From NCBI GenBank assembly GCA_030062745.1, contig CP099842.1:23841822-23905821 (forward strand): DNA of 64,000 nt, read 5' to 3'. The position numbers and the translations under genes were made by a program. This document shows positions 49,925-60,757 of the stretch, piece by piece (within the stretch, counting starts at the first letter, position 1; every line of letters starts with the position of its first letter). The notes beneath the pieces are model-generated. The model was not told where the DNA came from. It saw only the letters and a program-made list of their open reading frames with translations, and ran no database searches. This DNA is from Capitulum mitella. Taxonomy: Eukaryota; Arthropoda; Thecostraca; Pollicipedomorpha; Pollicipedidae.

Positions 49925-50130
49925 CTCTGAGGAGCGACCCAATCCCTCCGTCTGCCCGACATTGTCTCTCCGTCCGTCCGACCCTGGCCCTCTGTATGTT
50001 CGTCCCTGTCCCTCCGACGGTCCGACTCTGTCCCTGGACCGATCGGACCATGTCCCTCCGACGGCGAAACCCTGCTCCTGAAACGGTCCGACGCTGTCCC
50101 CCCGTTTGCCCGCCCATGCCCCTGCACCGC
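49925..50130. repeat. GTCCCTCCGACGGTCCGACT-type minisatellite
   Basis: CTGTCCCTCCGACGGTCCGA, CATGTCCCTCCGACGGCGAA, CTGTCCCTGGACCGATCGGA, TTGTCTCTCCGTCCGTCCGA and similar words recur every 25-32 bp. Confidence 0.75.
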
Positions 50131-50542
50131 CAGGCTCCGTCGGCCCCACCTGAAGGCGTCAGCGGTGACCTCAGCGGCCCGCGGCGGACGCCGTGAATCA
50201 CATCCGCCGCATGTCGGCGCGGCGGCCAGGGCGGCGCGGCCGGCCGGCTGACGTTTACGCGCTGCCGCGGCCGCTTTGATGGACCGTACTGCCGGCGTCG
50301 ACATCGCGCACCGCGCGTCCACCGCCGCTGTAAATCGGCCGACGCGCGCCCAAACACCGCCTGTCCGCCCGCCCTGTCGGCGGCGGCGGCGGCGCGGCGG
50401 CGGCGGGCGGCGCGCCGGGCGGGCCGCCGCCGGTCGGGTTTGATTGCCTCTGTGGACATGGCGGCCGGTGTCGGGTGGCCGGCCCACGGGGCTGCAGCGG
50501 CGGTACTGCACGGCGCAGCGGCGTCACCGCCCGCCGGAGGTC

Positions 50543-50590
50543 CGGCGTCACGTCACTCGGCGTCACGTCACCCGGCGTCACGTCACCCAG
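50543..50590. repeat. 15-bp tandem repeat CGGCGTCACGTCACC, three units
   Basis: Three consecutive units with one substitution. Each contains CGTCACGTCAC, so the array carries six CRE-type half-sites (GTGACG on the minus strand). Confidence 0.88.
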
Positions 50591-53500
50591 CGGGCTGCGG
50601 TTCCTCCGGCGGGGTTACGTCACTCTCCAGCGGGCGCACGCGACCGCAAACGGCCCGACTGCGGGCGTGACGCATCGCCACAATCGAATCACTCAGCGTG
50701 TATCGAAACGTGATCAAAGAAACGAGCTGCGACCGAACCGGCATCGGAGCTGCGGTTTTACGCCCCGATCAGCCAGAAGAGGTCACTGACATTTGTGGGA
50801 AATACTGGGTGCATGTCACGCGTGTCTATGTAGGACCGTTTTCAAAGCTGGCAATGGCAGACCCATTTTTAGGCAGCTTCTGCCGACGCAGCACCGTGAG
50901 ATGATTGTAAAAATTATCCAGAAATGGTAGGCCCGTCCCACTTCCGGTCTTATGGGCTGCTGCGTTTTTAGTACGATGATTCTTGGTTGCGATTTCCTTC
51001 GGCAAATATTGTAACTGAAGGCCTATACAATAGTCTGAAAGACCTCACTCTTATCATTCCTAGATGGCATGCTTCAGTTAGTGCTCCCAGTGTTGTTAAC
51101 CGGGCGGTTGCCGTTCTCACGACTTCAGCAACATCTTTCGCTTCCTTTCTCTTGGCCATCCCGACTCCGGCGGCCGGTCCCAGTCAAGCTGTCGGCCCGA
51201 CCAGCGCGGCCATCAGCCAGCCGTCCCGTCCCGCCCCAGGCATTGACCGTGGCTGATCCCCGGCCGGCGGCGGCGGCGTCCGGACCGTCCCATTGTCCGC
51301 GACGACAGGCATCTGGGTCCGCTGCGTTTCAATCGGGCCACGGCCGCCGGCCGCCGGCGAAAAACGCCGTCGCCGCGTCGTTTTTGCCGCGCCATTGTCT
51401 CGGCGTGTTCCAGTCTTATCTGGACGTAAAATATCCATTAGCCGGGCGCATGTGAGCCGGGCGCGGCGTGGCCGGCGCGGGCCGGTGGCCTATCGCACCG
51501 CCGCCGCCGCCGCCGTCGCCACCGTAAAATCGGCACGAGCTGCCGGACGAGCAGTCAGCGTCGGCAGTCGGTACTTGCGCTGAGTGGTTCCGTTTGCGGT
51601 GAGGCGTCCGATGGGATGCCGGCGGACGGCTGGTGGGTGTCCCGTAGGGGCGTGGGAACGCGCGTGCTCGTCGACAGGGCTTCAGCGGGTGGAGGTAAAA
51701 CGCTTGTGTGTGCTTAGGGCTTGGCTTCGCTGCCTCGTTGGCTTAGCAACACGGTATCCGAGCTTGGATAATAGACTGGAGCTTCACGATGCATGGGCGG
51801 GTCAGATTTTCCATTTTCAGCCAGAGTTTTGCGAGGGTTAACGAGTCGGCGAGTCGGTTACAAAGTTGAGGTCTTGGCCTCTGACCTCGGTCACCTCCGC
51901 GCCGATCGCTGACCAGTCGGTCACGGCACGGCCGGATCTTCCCTCTAGCGGGCGTGAGACGGCGCCGGCGCCTCGCCTCGCGGCCGAGGCGAGGCGAGAC
52001 AATTAGAGTCGCGGCCGGCCGGGACGCGACGCTCCTTGTTACGCCGGCCAGCCGGCCGCGCCGGCCGGAAGGTGGCAACACGGCGTCCAAACGAGCTGTC
52101 TCCGCTCCACGACACGGACGGCACGGCGTCCTTGGAACGGGCGCGGCCGGCCAGCCAGGCTTCAGGCGACGGCATCCGCCGGCCGAAAAACGCCAACAGT
52201 CCGCTTCCTGCAGCAATGAGCCAATCAGCGGCGCTTTAACGAGCGAACAATCGGCGCCACTGCCGCGTCGCAAGAAAACATGGCGTCCGGGCGGCGATGG
52301 CGGCCGCAAAAACACGCCCGCTGCAGCCGTGTTATCCGTTTATTCAGATAAATGAATCCCGCGAACAGCGGCTTGCAGCCTGGGCTTAGGGCATTACTGT
52401 CAATTACATCGCCATGATGGATTATCATTAATACAATGGCGACTTAGCGCGCCAAACTGGTGTGAAAAGGAGGGGCATATCAAGATAAATAGCTTAGTGC
52501 CACGATGGAGTTGTCGGACGGTGCGTTAATTGTGCCTGGTATTGATTTTGTAGCCGATTGTCGCACTGCTCGCCGGACGGTACACTGGACTGGCCTGCGG
52601 GCTGGAGATAAAGGGTGGATAGTCTCCCAGGCCCCGGGCAAAACCACTCGCGGAGCATTAGAGACCTGTTTGTGTTTGCGTTCGCCTGTGTCGCCCGCCG
52701 AACGGGTTACAGCCTCGCCAAATGGTCCTGCTTAATGGTTCCGAGTCATTTCCTCCCTAATTACTCCCGCTTCAGTGTCCTCGTGACGGTTTTATTGGCA
52801 ATTGTAGCGACCCGTCGCCGGCGCTTCCTCTAATTCTCGCATAATCACGGCGATCAGAAATGTCAGATATTTTCCGGTCGAGCAGATTAAATAATGTCGT
52901 CTGCGATCTGCCGTTCGCGGAATCGGCGCTCGGCGCGCGGGCGTGTGCCGTCTCCGGGTCGAATGTTTCCAATCGCGTCGGCCCAGTATATTCAGCGCTG
53001 GGCGATCGCCAGCCGAGCGGACGGGCCGGCCGCCGCCCAATTGTTGCAGAATTCTGTCGACAGCCTGTGATGTGGGCCGGCTCGCGACGCGCTCTCGACA
53101 GTATAATCCTGCAGACTCCCGACTCGGATGTGGCCGCTGACAGCTGGCGGTGCAGCCGGCCTGTCCCCGTTACCAGGTCAGCAATTCGCCAGCGAGAGAA
53201 AAATTGGCAGCCGTCCGGCTTTGAAGCTCGGACGGAGTGGCGGCGGCGCGGCGGCCGCCGGCACGCCCGCTCGCTGTCAGCGCCAGCTTCCGTCACGAGC
53301 GCGGCGAGACTTGCCGCTGGCGGGTTAACAGCCCTCGGCAGTCAGTCGTCAGCGCGCTCTGAGCCGCGGCCTCTGCGGCAGGCAGCTGGCGCGGGGCCGC
53401 CCAGCTCCACTCGCGGCTGCGGCGGCCTGATGGCTGCGCCGTCATCGCCCTCCCTCCGCACCCCCCCCCCCCTCCGGCTCGGCACCGACGCGTGTCGACC

Positions 53501-53947
53501 GCCCCGGGCGCCGCCGGCCGCGCCAGTCGGGCGGAATGCCCGCGGGCGATGACCATTACGGTGACCTCCGACCGTAACGGCGTCAGCGTCCGCTGCACAA
53601 AATGGCCGCCCGGCCGCGGTAAATGTCGGCGTCGACGATCGCGGCGCGACGCCGCGCCGAGCGCGCCGCCGCCGCCGCAGTGCCACCGGATTAATGGAGT
53701 CATTTGGAAATTATGAAATGTTCCGGCCTATTAGGACGGTGTGTATGCGAGCGCTGGACATGCAACCGCCGGCGGCCGCCGAATCGATGTAAGGCCGGCT
53801 GCTCCGCGCCCCCTCCCTTCAGCCAGCTTGCAAGCTTCACCGTAAAGGTCGTCCACAAATCGCTAGCCTCCTAGCAAACGGAGTCGTTATGTATGTGTTT
53901 AAAGGCTCCCTCGGTGTTATTTGGACACACTAATACTTAGCTGGGTT

Positions 53948-54212
53948 CAGGCACGTAGCCGGGATTTTCCTCAAGGGGGGGGGACAAATGCCAAATTTCG
54001 TCTTATGTCACTGGCATATGACAAAATTCATGGGAAAAGGCAGCAGTTTTATGTAATTTACCTTATATTCAACACAGGAAAACATATGTTCGCTTTTACA
54101 ACATATGTATATATGATCACTATTCCGTATTCGTGCGAAATCACCATATATCTATATATGGTGTAGACCACTTGGCTCGGGAGGGGGGATGGCCCCCACC
54201 CATACGTCCCTG
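53948..54212. mobile_element. hAT-type MITE, 265 bp
   Basis: An AT-rich non-coding element is bounded by 10-bp terminal inverted repeats CAGGCACGTA and (reverse complement of the right end) CAGGGACGTA, with one mismatch. It is flanked by an 8-bp direct repeat GCTGGGTT at 53940-53947 and 54213-54220. The 8-bp duplication and CAGGG-like ends are typical of the hAT superfamily. It has no transposase frame, so it would need a transposase in trans. Confidence 0.82.
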
Positions 54213-54221
54213 GCTGGGTTC

Positions 54222-57200
54222 CCCCGATGCTGGGGAATCTTTCGAAGATGTCCGGATTAAAGTGGGTAACAGAAGCAGAAGGTATGTCAAAAACATTTTC
54301 TGGGCATTGTTTTCATTTTCTCGCAAGTTGTTCATGTACCTTAATAACACTAATATTGGCACACGCACAGACACACCATGACATTGAGCAGCTTGTAAAA
54401 GTAATAAGCATGTAACTGCAATTGTTTCGTAAAAAAGGGTGGCTTTGAAGAATCAAAATGGCCATAGAGCAAAATAGTCTATGCAATATATCGCAAGACA
54501 GTCACATTCCAGGTCAAATTAGGCTGTCGGGTAGCATCTCGCGCCTCTTCAATCATTTCCCAAAAAAGACACCCCTGCTCGCGGCGCCTGCGGGGAGGGC
54601 CGGAAACTGCCCTCCAAACTTCGCGGTCACGGTTCGTGATTCACCGCACCTCCGGCGCGCGGCGCGGCGGCCGCGTCCGCCGGGGCCGCGTAACTTTCCG
54701 ACGAGGCCCGGCTGAAGTTACAATGCGTCCGGCGCTCATTCGGCGTCCGCTTATCCGGCGCCGATTGATTTGCTGCCGACAGCGCGCGCTTATCGCCGGC
54801 GCTGCCCGGCCGGACGCCGAGCCGCTGCACTAGATGCTAATGCCGCGTCCCGTGCACTGTGCACTGTGCACGGAGGGTCCGTCGCGCCGGCCGGGCGCGC
54901 GCGCATCGTGTCAAAGCGCTGCGCACGTGTGCTCGCGCTGTTGGGCCGCCCCTGAAAGGAAGTCTGTTCGGGGGGCGTGCGGGTCCGGTGCGTGTTACGT
55001 GATAGATGTTTGGGTGCTCTTGCGCACAGCGCGTCTCAGTTTGCATGAGAGCACGCTAGAGAGTTGTGTGCGTGCAGCATGGTCCTAACGGGCCATCGGC
55101 GCTGCTTGTGTTAAAGCCGAGGGTTATGCTTCCGCTTGTCGAGCGCTTGGTGCTTAATTAATGAACATGTTGCACAAAGTCTTGTACCTCGGTAGCAATC
55201 TGTAATGTGCCCTTGTGAGCGGGATCGTTAAACGCAAAGGAAGATCCGCACGGAACTTCAAAATCTTGCGGACCCTCAGAATCTTGAAAGAAAACACCTG
55301 TCAGTCCGGTGTCACTGCTTTCATATCTCGTTTGTCTTGGGAAAGGTTTACTTCTTTCAATTTTCATCTTTAAAATAAAAAAGTGTCTTTGGCAAGCTCA
55401 AGGGTAATATACTCGTAGCTTTACTGAAAACGAGAAAACTGTCATTATTGGTGAATGCATTTTTCGAAAACCAATCTCCCCAAAAGCATAAACTCAGCTG
55501 GCTACGCGGCACGTGGCATAATATTGTGTGGGCTCTAACACAGTCAAGGCGTCCAAGAAGCAGACCAGCATTGTGACGAAATCACGTCTGAGTCGGTTTT
55601 AGAACATTCCGCCACCTGTGTGACATCTGATACGGAGTTATTTCAGAGCCTGCGAGTCGGTGCCTATTCTCAGAAATCGAGAAAGTAGTGTGGCAGCCAG
55701 GCAACTTTTTATTTAGCCTTAGGTAACATATTGTCGTATTGTGCTCCTCTCAGTCATGCATCCTGCAGGGAACGGAAATATACGCTTCACAAACTGATGA
55801 GCTTCCCAAAACTTATCATTGACGTTGCGATGTTTGTGATGTCCAAAACTTATCATTGGCGTGGTGATGTTTATGATGTATTTCCAGCTGTTCAGCTTGG
55901 GACCTTATACATTCCAGTATTGAAGTAGAAATATGGTTACCTACACGTTTTTGTATTGTTACCTGAGGCGCTCGCGGGCCAGAAGAATACGGTAGGTACC
56001 ATGCGTTTTGCAGCGTGTCGATGCAAGATAAACACTAGTTTTTGGAGGTGACGATTTTACTTTGTAAGAAAGTAGTGAGGTTCGTGTGTTTTTAAGATGA
56101 AAAACATTTCCTTACCAAAATTTCGCATGGGACAGCAAGTGAGAGACGTTCAACCAAGATAATATTTCGCTATGTTTCTGAGAAAACACACCAACATGTA
56201 GAATAGAAGCAACGGATGATACCTATAAAATGTGGTGCCTAAAATGGGACAAAAACTATGCTGACGAGAAACAACGATAACACTGACAACAAACATTGAA
56301 AGGAAATCCCATTATCGAATACTTGGAAAGACTTCAGCACTTTAAGTTTGGGTCGGACAGTCAGCGGAAAACAGACAAGGGATTAAAAGGACGAGCAATG
56401 TAAAATTTACAAACGAGGCAATGTGAACACAAGATACAAAGCATTCTAAACACCACCGTGCGGTGGTTTAGCAAGCCCTACATCACGACGTGAAACTGCC
56501 TGATATTTTTTGCGCGAGTCTGCTGCCAGGTGGCGGAAAGGGGAGACAGAGGGGCACGGAGACACCGTGAGCCCCCTCCCCTTAAATGGCGAAATCACGA
56601 ACCTTGTGGTGTTGCATGGAGAGACACGGCTAGAAAAGTAACATTTTTTCAGAGTAGAAAAGATAGCGGCTCCCCTTGCCCGAACAAGTTCCGCCATTTC
56701 TGTCTGCTGTCATTTCCTGATGAGTCAAAAACGGAAACCACGCACAATTTCCGCCGGCCGCCGCCTGACCTGATCACGAGACGGCACCAAACACGCGCTG
56801 TGGCTGGCCGTGCGGCGTCCGGTGAGTCAGCGCGGGGCAGCTCTCCGTCTCCGTCAGGAGCTGACCGGAGGAGGGTGACAGGGGCGCCGCAGAGTCCAGC
56901 CGGGCCGGCGGCCGCCGTCCACCCACGAGCCAGACCCAGATTGAGCGCCGGCCGGCCGGCGGCTGATAAAGTTCTGCTGTCGCTGCAGCTCGGCCTGATG
57001 CGAAACCGATGGCCGACGACCGGGGCCGGGAGCATTCTGCTGACCGCCGGCCGGCCGGCGCCGGCGGGAGGCGGCCACTGACGAGCGGGCGGCGGGGCGT
57101 CCGTGGGCCGGGGCGCCCCCACCCTGACCGCCGCGGCGGGGGGCGTCGGAACACCCTGCTGACGGACCGGCCGGCCGCCCGCCGCCGCTCGGCCGGCAGC

Positions 57201-58853
57201 ATTTTAACGAGCCGGCCGCCACGCCAGCGCGTGAAGGCGTCCTCCGGCGCCTCGCCGACCTTGCCGCCGGGTCGCGGCGCGCGGCGGGGCGCGCTATGAA
57301 CGTCGCGCACGCCACTTTTTGCCGCGGCGGCGTGATTTGCCGCGGCGGCGGCGGCGGCTCCCCGCTGGCCGCTGCGGGCCCTCCGCAAACAGCCCTCCCC
57401 GGCCGGGTCAGGCCGTGTCACGCGCCGGGACGGGTGTCGCGACCCGAGCGTCGGCAGCTGGCGGAAGGGGGCAGCCCGGCCGCGCCGCGCCGCCGACCGG
57501 CCGGCGACGGTGCATTAGTCTATCTCATCAGATAATCCGACCCCGTCAACTGGGCCGGTGTCTCGGTTTGTTTTTCTGACGTCACACCTGTCAAGTGCGC
57601 CGAATTTGTCGCGCGTCACTGTGACGACCGAGACGAGACAGGCGGCCCCGCCGCGGCGCCGGCGGCGCGTGCAATCTGCCAATGGCGGCGGCTGCCGCCC
57701 GCCAGCCAAGCGTGCCGCCAACAGATAGAGCTGCAATCAATTTGTTCGATCGGCAATCGGTCAAATTTAACACCCTTAAGTGGCACTAGGCAGACCAGTT
57801 CGAGACTCAGGAGCTTTTTAGCGTTTGACAAATGTTGATAAGTGTAGCACTCAGCTTAATCTACGGCGAATCACCCAGTTTGACAATACTGCGTTCTGGA
57901 ATGCACGTGCGAGGTGACGATGCCCTGACGATCTAAGTGGATATGACGGTGACAGCTTGTTATGGTAAGACAGGAGAGAATGTCACAATCCTTGAAAAAA
58001 AATAGCGACAGTTATTTCTGCTATTTCTACTGTTACTCACCGCTGACTTTTCATGCTAGCCAAAAGTTGATCAAAACCATTAACGTGAATTGTAGGCTAC
58101 ATGATGCTATTTACGCCCCCCCCCCCATTTTTGACTTAACGCATGACCTGGTAAGCCTTAACCTACTCAGACAGTCTTTTCAGAACCGTTCCCGATAAAT
58201 CATTGATATGTAATGAAATTCAATCACAGATGTGGTTTGTGAACATTGCTCCGAACTTGCGTCTTCATGGATCTTTCTATATGTTTGTTCAAAGCTAATG
58301 AAGTTGTAAATAACCCTCTGAAGGTCACTGGCGGCGGAGCAATTTCAGAGTTGGAAGAAACCTCCTTAAGCCACTTCCCATGCAACGCCAGATTGCATGC
58401 AAAAGCCACCTGCCTTTTTCATGTAACTTCACAAAGCTGGTGCTGTCTTTAGGAAAGGCGTCTTCCGTCGCTGATGGTCGTCTTCGACTCTGATAGGGAA
58501 CCGCTACAAGTTGGCCTTGTTGTCCTCGACAGGTTTCGTAGTAGCACATATAGGTGCGCCGTAAGCCCAGTAACTTGTCTGTGTAAAATAAATTTTAGCA
58601 AAATTCTACACGTGAAGTCTGGTAATCTTAAAAGCCCCGGACAATATCAGGTCTGCGTTTAAGTGCACCTTGCAGATTGGTCGCTATTGCTTTTTTAATT
58701 TTATACGCCGTTCGCGCAAAAAGGTCGGATTTGGATAAACCTTCCCGCAAGTTCTGAGAACTTGATGGTTATTGCAGTCTTGGACATGGCTGCATTTGGC
58801 AAAACAAAAAACCTTTTTGCAAAAAAAGTTGAATAAGTAGTCATACATGCAAC
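54222..58853. other. AT-richer region with no supported gene
   Basis: 54.2-54.6 kb, 55.1-56.5 kb and 57.75-58.85 kb are AT-rich; 56.7-57.7 kb is GC-rich. A 37-bp tandem duplication lies at 55806-55879. A minus-strand frame at 55158-55367 has unbiased composition but no recognisable motif. A run of about ten C lies near 58117-58127. Some of this is likely unrecognised transposon sequence. Confidence 0.45.
55806..55879. repeat. 37-bp tandem duplication
   Basis: CCAAAACTTATCATTGACGT at 55806 recurs as CCAAAACTTATCATTGGCGT at 55843. Both are followed by (T/G)G.GATGTTT(G/A)TGATGT. Confidence 0.85.
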
Positions 58854-59025
58854 CGCCGGCACAGCCAAAGGGGGACCTCGAGAGCTCTCCTCCTCCTCCC
58901 GCCCCTTAGGCCCGCATTTTTGTGGAAACCATTGCACATCGTCCTCCCAGCAGGCGGTTTCCGTATGATTTCAGTTGACACTGAGCCCCCCCCCCTTCTT
59001 TAAGGAAATCCTGGCTGCGCCCCCG
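58854..59025. mobile_element. hAT-type MITE, 172 bp, copy 1
   Basis: The element runs from CGCCGGCACAGCCA to TGGCTGCGCCCCCG, whose reverse complement CGGGGGCGCAGCCA gives an imperfect 14-bp terminal inverted repeat. It is flanked by a perfect 8-bp direct repeat CATGCAAC at 58846-58853 and 59026-59033. Internal landmarks are GGCCCGCATTTTTGTGGAAA, CATTGCACA, CAGGCGGTTTCCGTATGATT and GGAAATCCTGGCTGCGCC. It is the same length as the copy at 60578-60749 and strongly similar along its length. Confidence 0.88.
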
Positions 59026-59033
59026 CATGCAAC

Positions 59034-60569
59034 TGCTGTACAAAGTATTGCAATGTGCGTAATAAAAGAAATGGGTATCTCTTTTCAGAGCGCGTTGGTT
59101 TTGAGACCGTTCTTTTCTAAAAAAAGCTCCGAGGGTTTTGTCGTTACGTATGCGACTAAGATCCGCATGCACACCTACTCGCCAGCCATTTTTCAAGCAT
59201 ATGTTATGCACTGAGTTCAATTGCAAGTTTCTCCAGAGCAGCACAAAGCTCAGCAAGTTTTACGACCTCCAATTTCAATAAACTGAGCTCCGTTTTGCTC
59301 TGTCCAGACCATCAATCACAGCGAAACACTGCATCTAGCCGACTCAGCTCCCAAAAGTCCCTCCCGCTCCATTCCCTGCACAGGAATCCGCTTTCAAGCG
59401 CTGTCATTTTTCGAGTTATGGCCCTGTGCACAAAAACCTGTAAATCATCTCCACTAAATTGACTCAGATGTCGCTATTACGACAGAAATTCTGGATATGC
59501 GCCAACCTTCGCTCCAGGTTGCGACCTTGAGAGGGGCGTACATAACTCCAAATGGTTTTGTCGTGTTCCCGGAGTAGTTTTATATCTGAGCGGTGGCGGG
59601 AATGCTCCGATCTTATCGTGGCCCCCACTGAGCCGGCTGCGAGGCGCTGAGCCGCCGGCGGTATGCGCCCACTGCCATTATGGCGGCGCGACACACCTGC
59701 ACGTGCCCCCCCCCCGCCCCGTTGGTCCGCGGAATGGACGCTGTCGCAGAATTTCACCCGCATGAGACAATAGTGGAACCATTTATTCGGCGATTCAGTA
59801 TATGGCGATCCGTCTCCGGTGCCCTTCATGGTAGTTCAGGACTGTCGTAGTAAGTCGTCTGAGGAATCTGAAAAGCTGTGGTTTGCATATCGCGTTCTAG
59901 GATCACATTTTTAGCGCGCTTTAACACGCTCTGACACTGTTTCGCAGCATGTACGAACTGCACTGCTTATTTGCACAGCTTCCTTCCGATAGCGTCACCA
60001 TGAACTGTTTTGTCAATACTATGGATTTCACCGTTTTTAATGAAGCGGAATGCCTTCGTTATGGTCATTATAGCTCCGGTAGCGTGCTGAAAGCAACGAT
60101 TTGCAAGGCTTTATCAATGCAGTTATACTAATCGATATCGGATAAATGGCCAAAAATATTTACATCCTCATAAATATGGCGGACAGCCCGGTTTGCAGAC
60201 ATCAGCTCTGTCGAAACGGCCCTCCAGGTGACGGCTCGTTTGAATTCAGCCTTTGCACCGCGTCGGGCCGAAGGGCGGCGATTTCCATGAGGACAGCACA
60301 TGCGACGTGCGACCCTGACCCCGGCGCGTCGGCCACGGCGCCCGCCGGCCGCCTGTCGCTCATCCATCACGGCGCGAGGTGGCAGCCGATGGATGCCTGC
60401 AGCAAACCGGGATGTTCCGCTGACGGCGGCTGAGGAAATGTAAAACGGAGCGGCCTTGTCGCAATAGGCTCTAAAAACTAATTCTGGCGTCGTTCGACGA
60501 ACGCGCCACGCCTGTATCCGTAACATGATGTATGGCTCATTAAAACATAACCAAAAGAGCTGTGCAAGC
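59034..60569. other. Unannotated interval between the two 172-bp MITEs
   Basis: Mixed composition; a C-run lies near 59706-59713. Frames here show no recognisable domain, and I see no repeat or RNA gene. Confidence 0.45.
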
Positions 60570-60577
60570 TCGCTATT

Positions 60578-60749
60578 CGTAGGCACAGCCAAGAGGGGGC
60601 CGGGGGCCCGGACTCCCCCTCCACCTCCACATAAGGCCCGAATTTTTGTGAAAACCATTGCACACTGTCTTCCCGGCAGGCGGTTTTCGTATGATTTCAT
60701 TTCACTGAGTTTTGGCCTCCCCCTTAAGAAAATCCTGGCTGCGCCCCTG
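60578..60749. mobile_element. hAT-type MITE, 172 bp, copy 2
   Basis: The ends CGTAGGCACAGCCA and TGGCTGCGCCCCTG correspond to those of copy 1, and the 8-bp flanks are TCGCTATT (60570-60577) and TCGCCATT (60750-60757), one mismatch. The same internal landmarks occur in the same order: GGCCCGAATTTTTGTGAAAA, CATTGCACA, CAGGCGGTTTTCGTATGATT and GAAAATCCTGGCTGCGCC. Both copies have the same orientation. Confidence 0.86.
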
Positions 60750-60757
60750 TCGCCATT

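Larger units (their letters stand above)
49200..53940. other. GC-rich sequence without supported gene
   Basis: It contains the repeats at 49925-50130 and 50543-50590 and a run of 12 C at 53461-53472. No coding signature was recognised. Confidence 0.5.

Noticed and set aside
50543..50590. CRISPR-like regularly spaced repeat
   Set aside because: The 15-bp units are directly adjacent with no spacers, in an animal genome; other arrays in the window likewise lack unique spacers.
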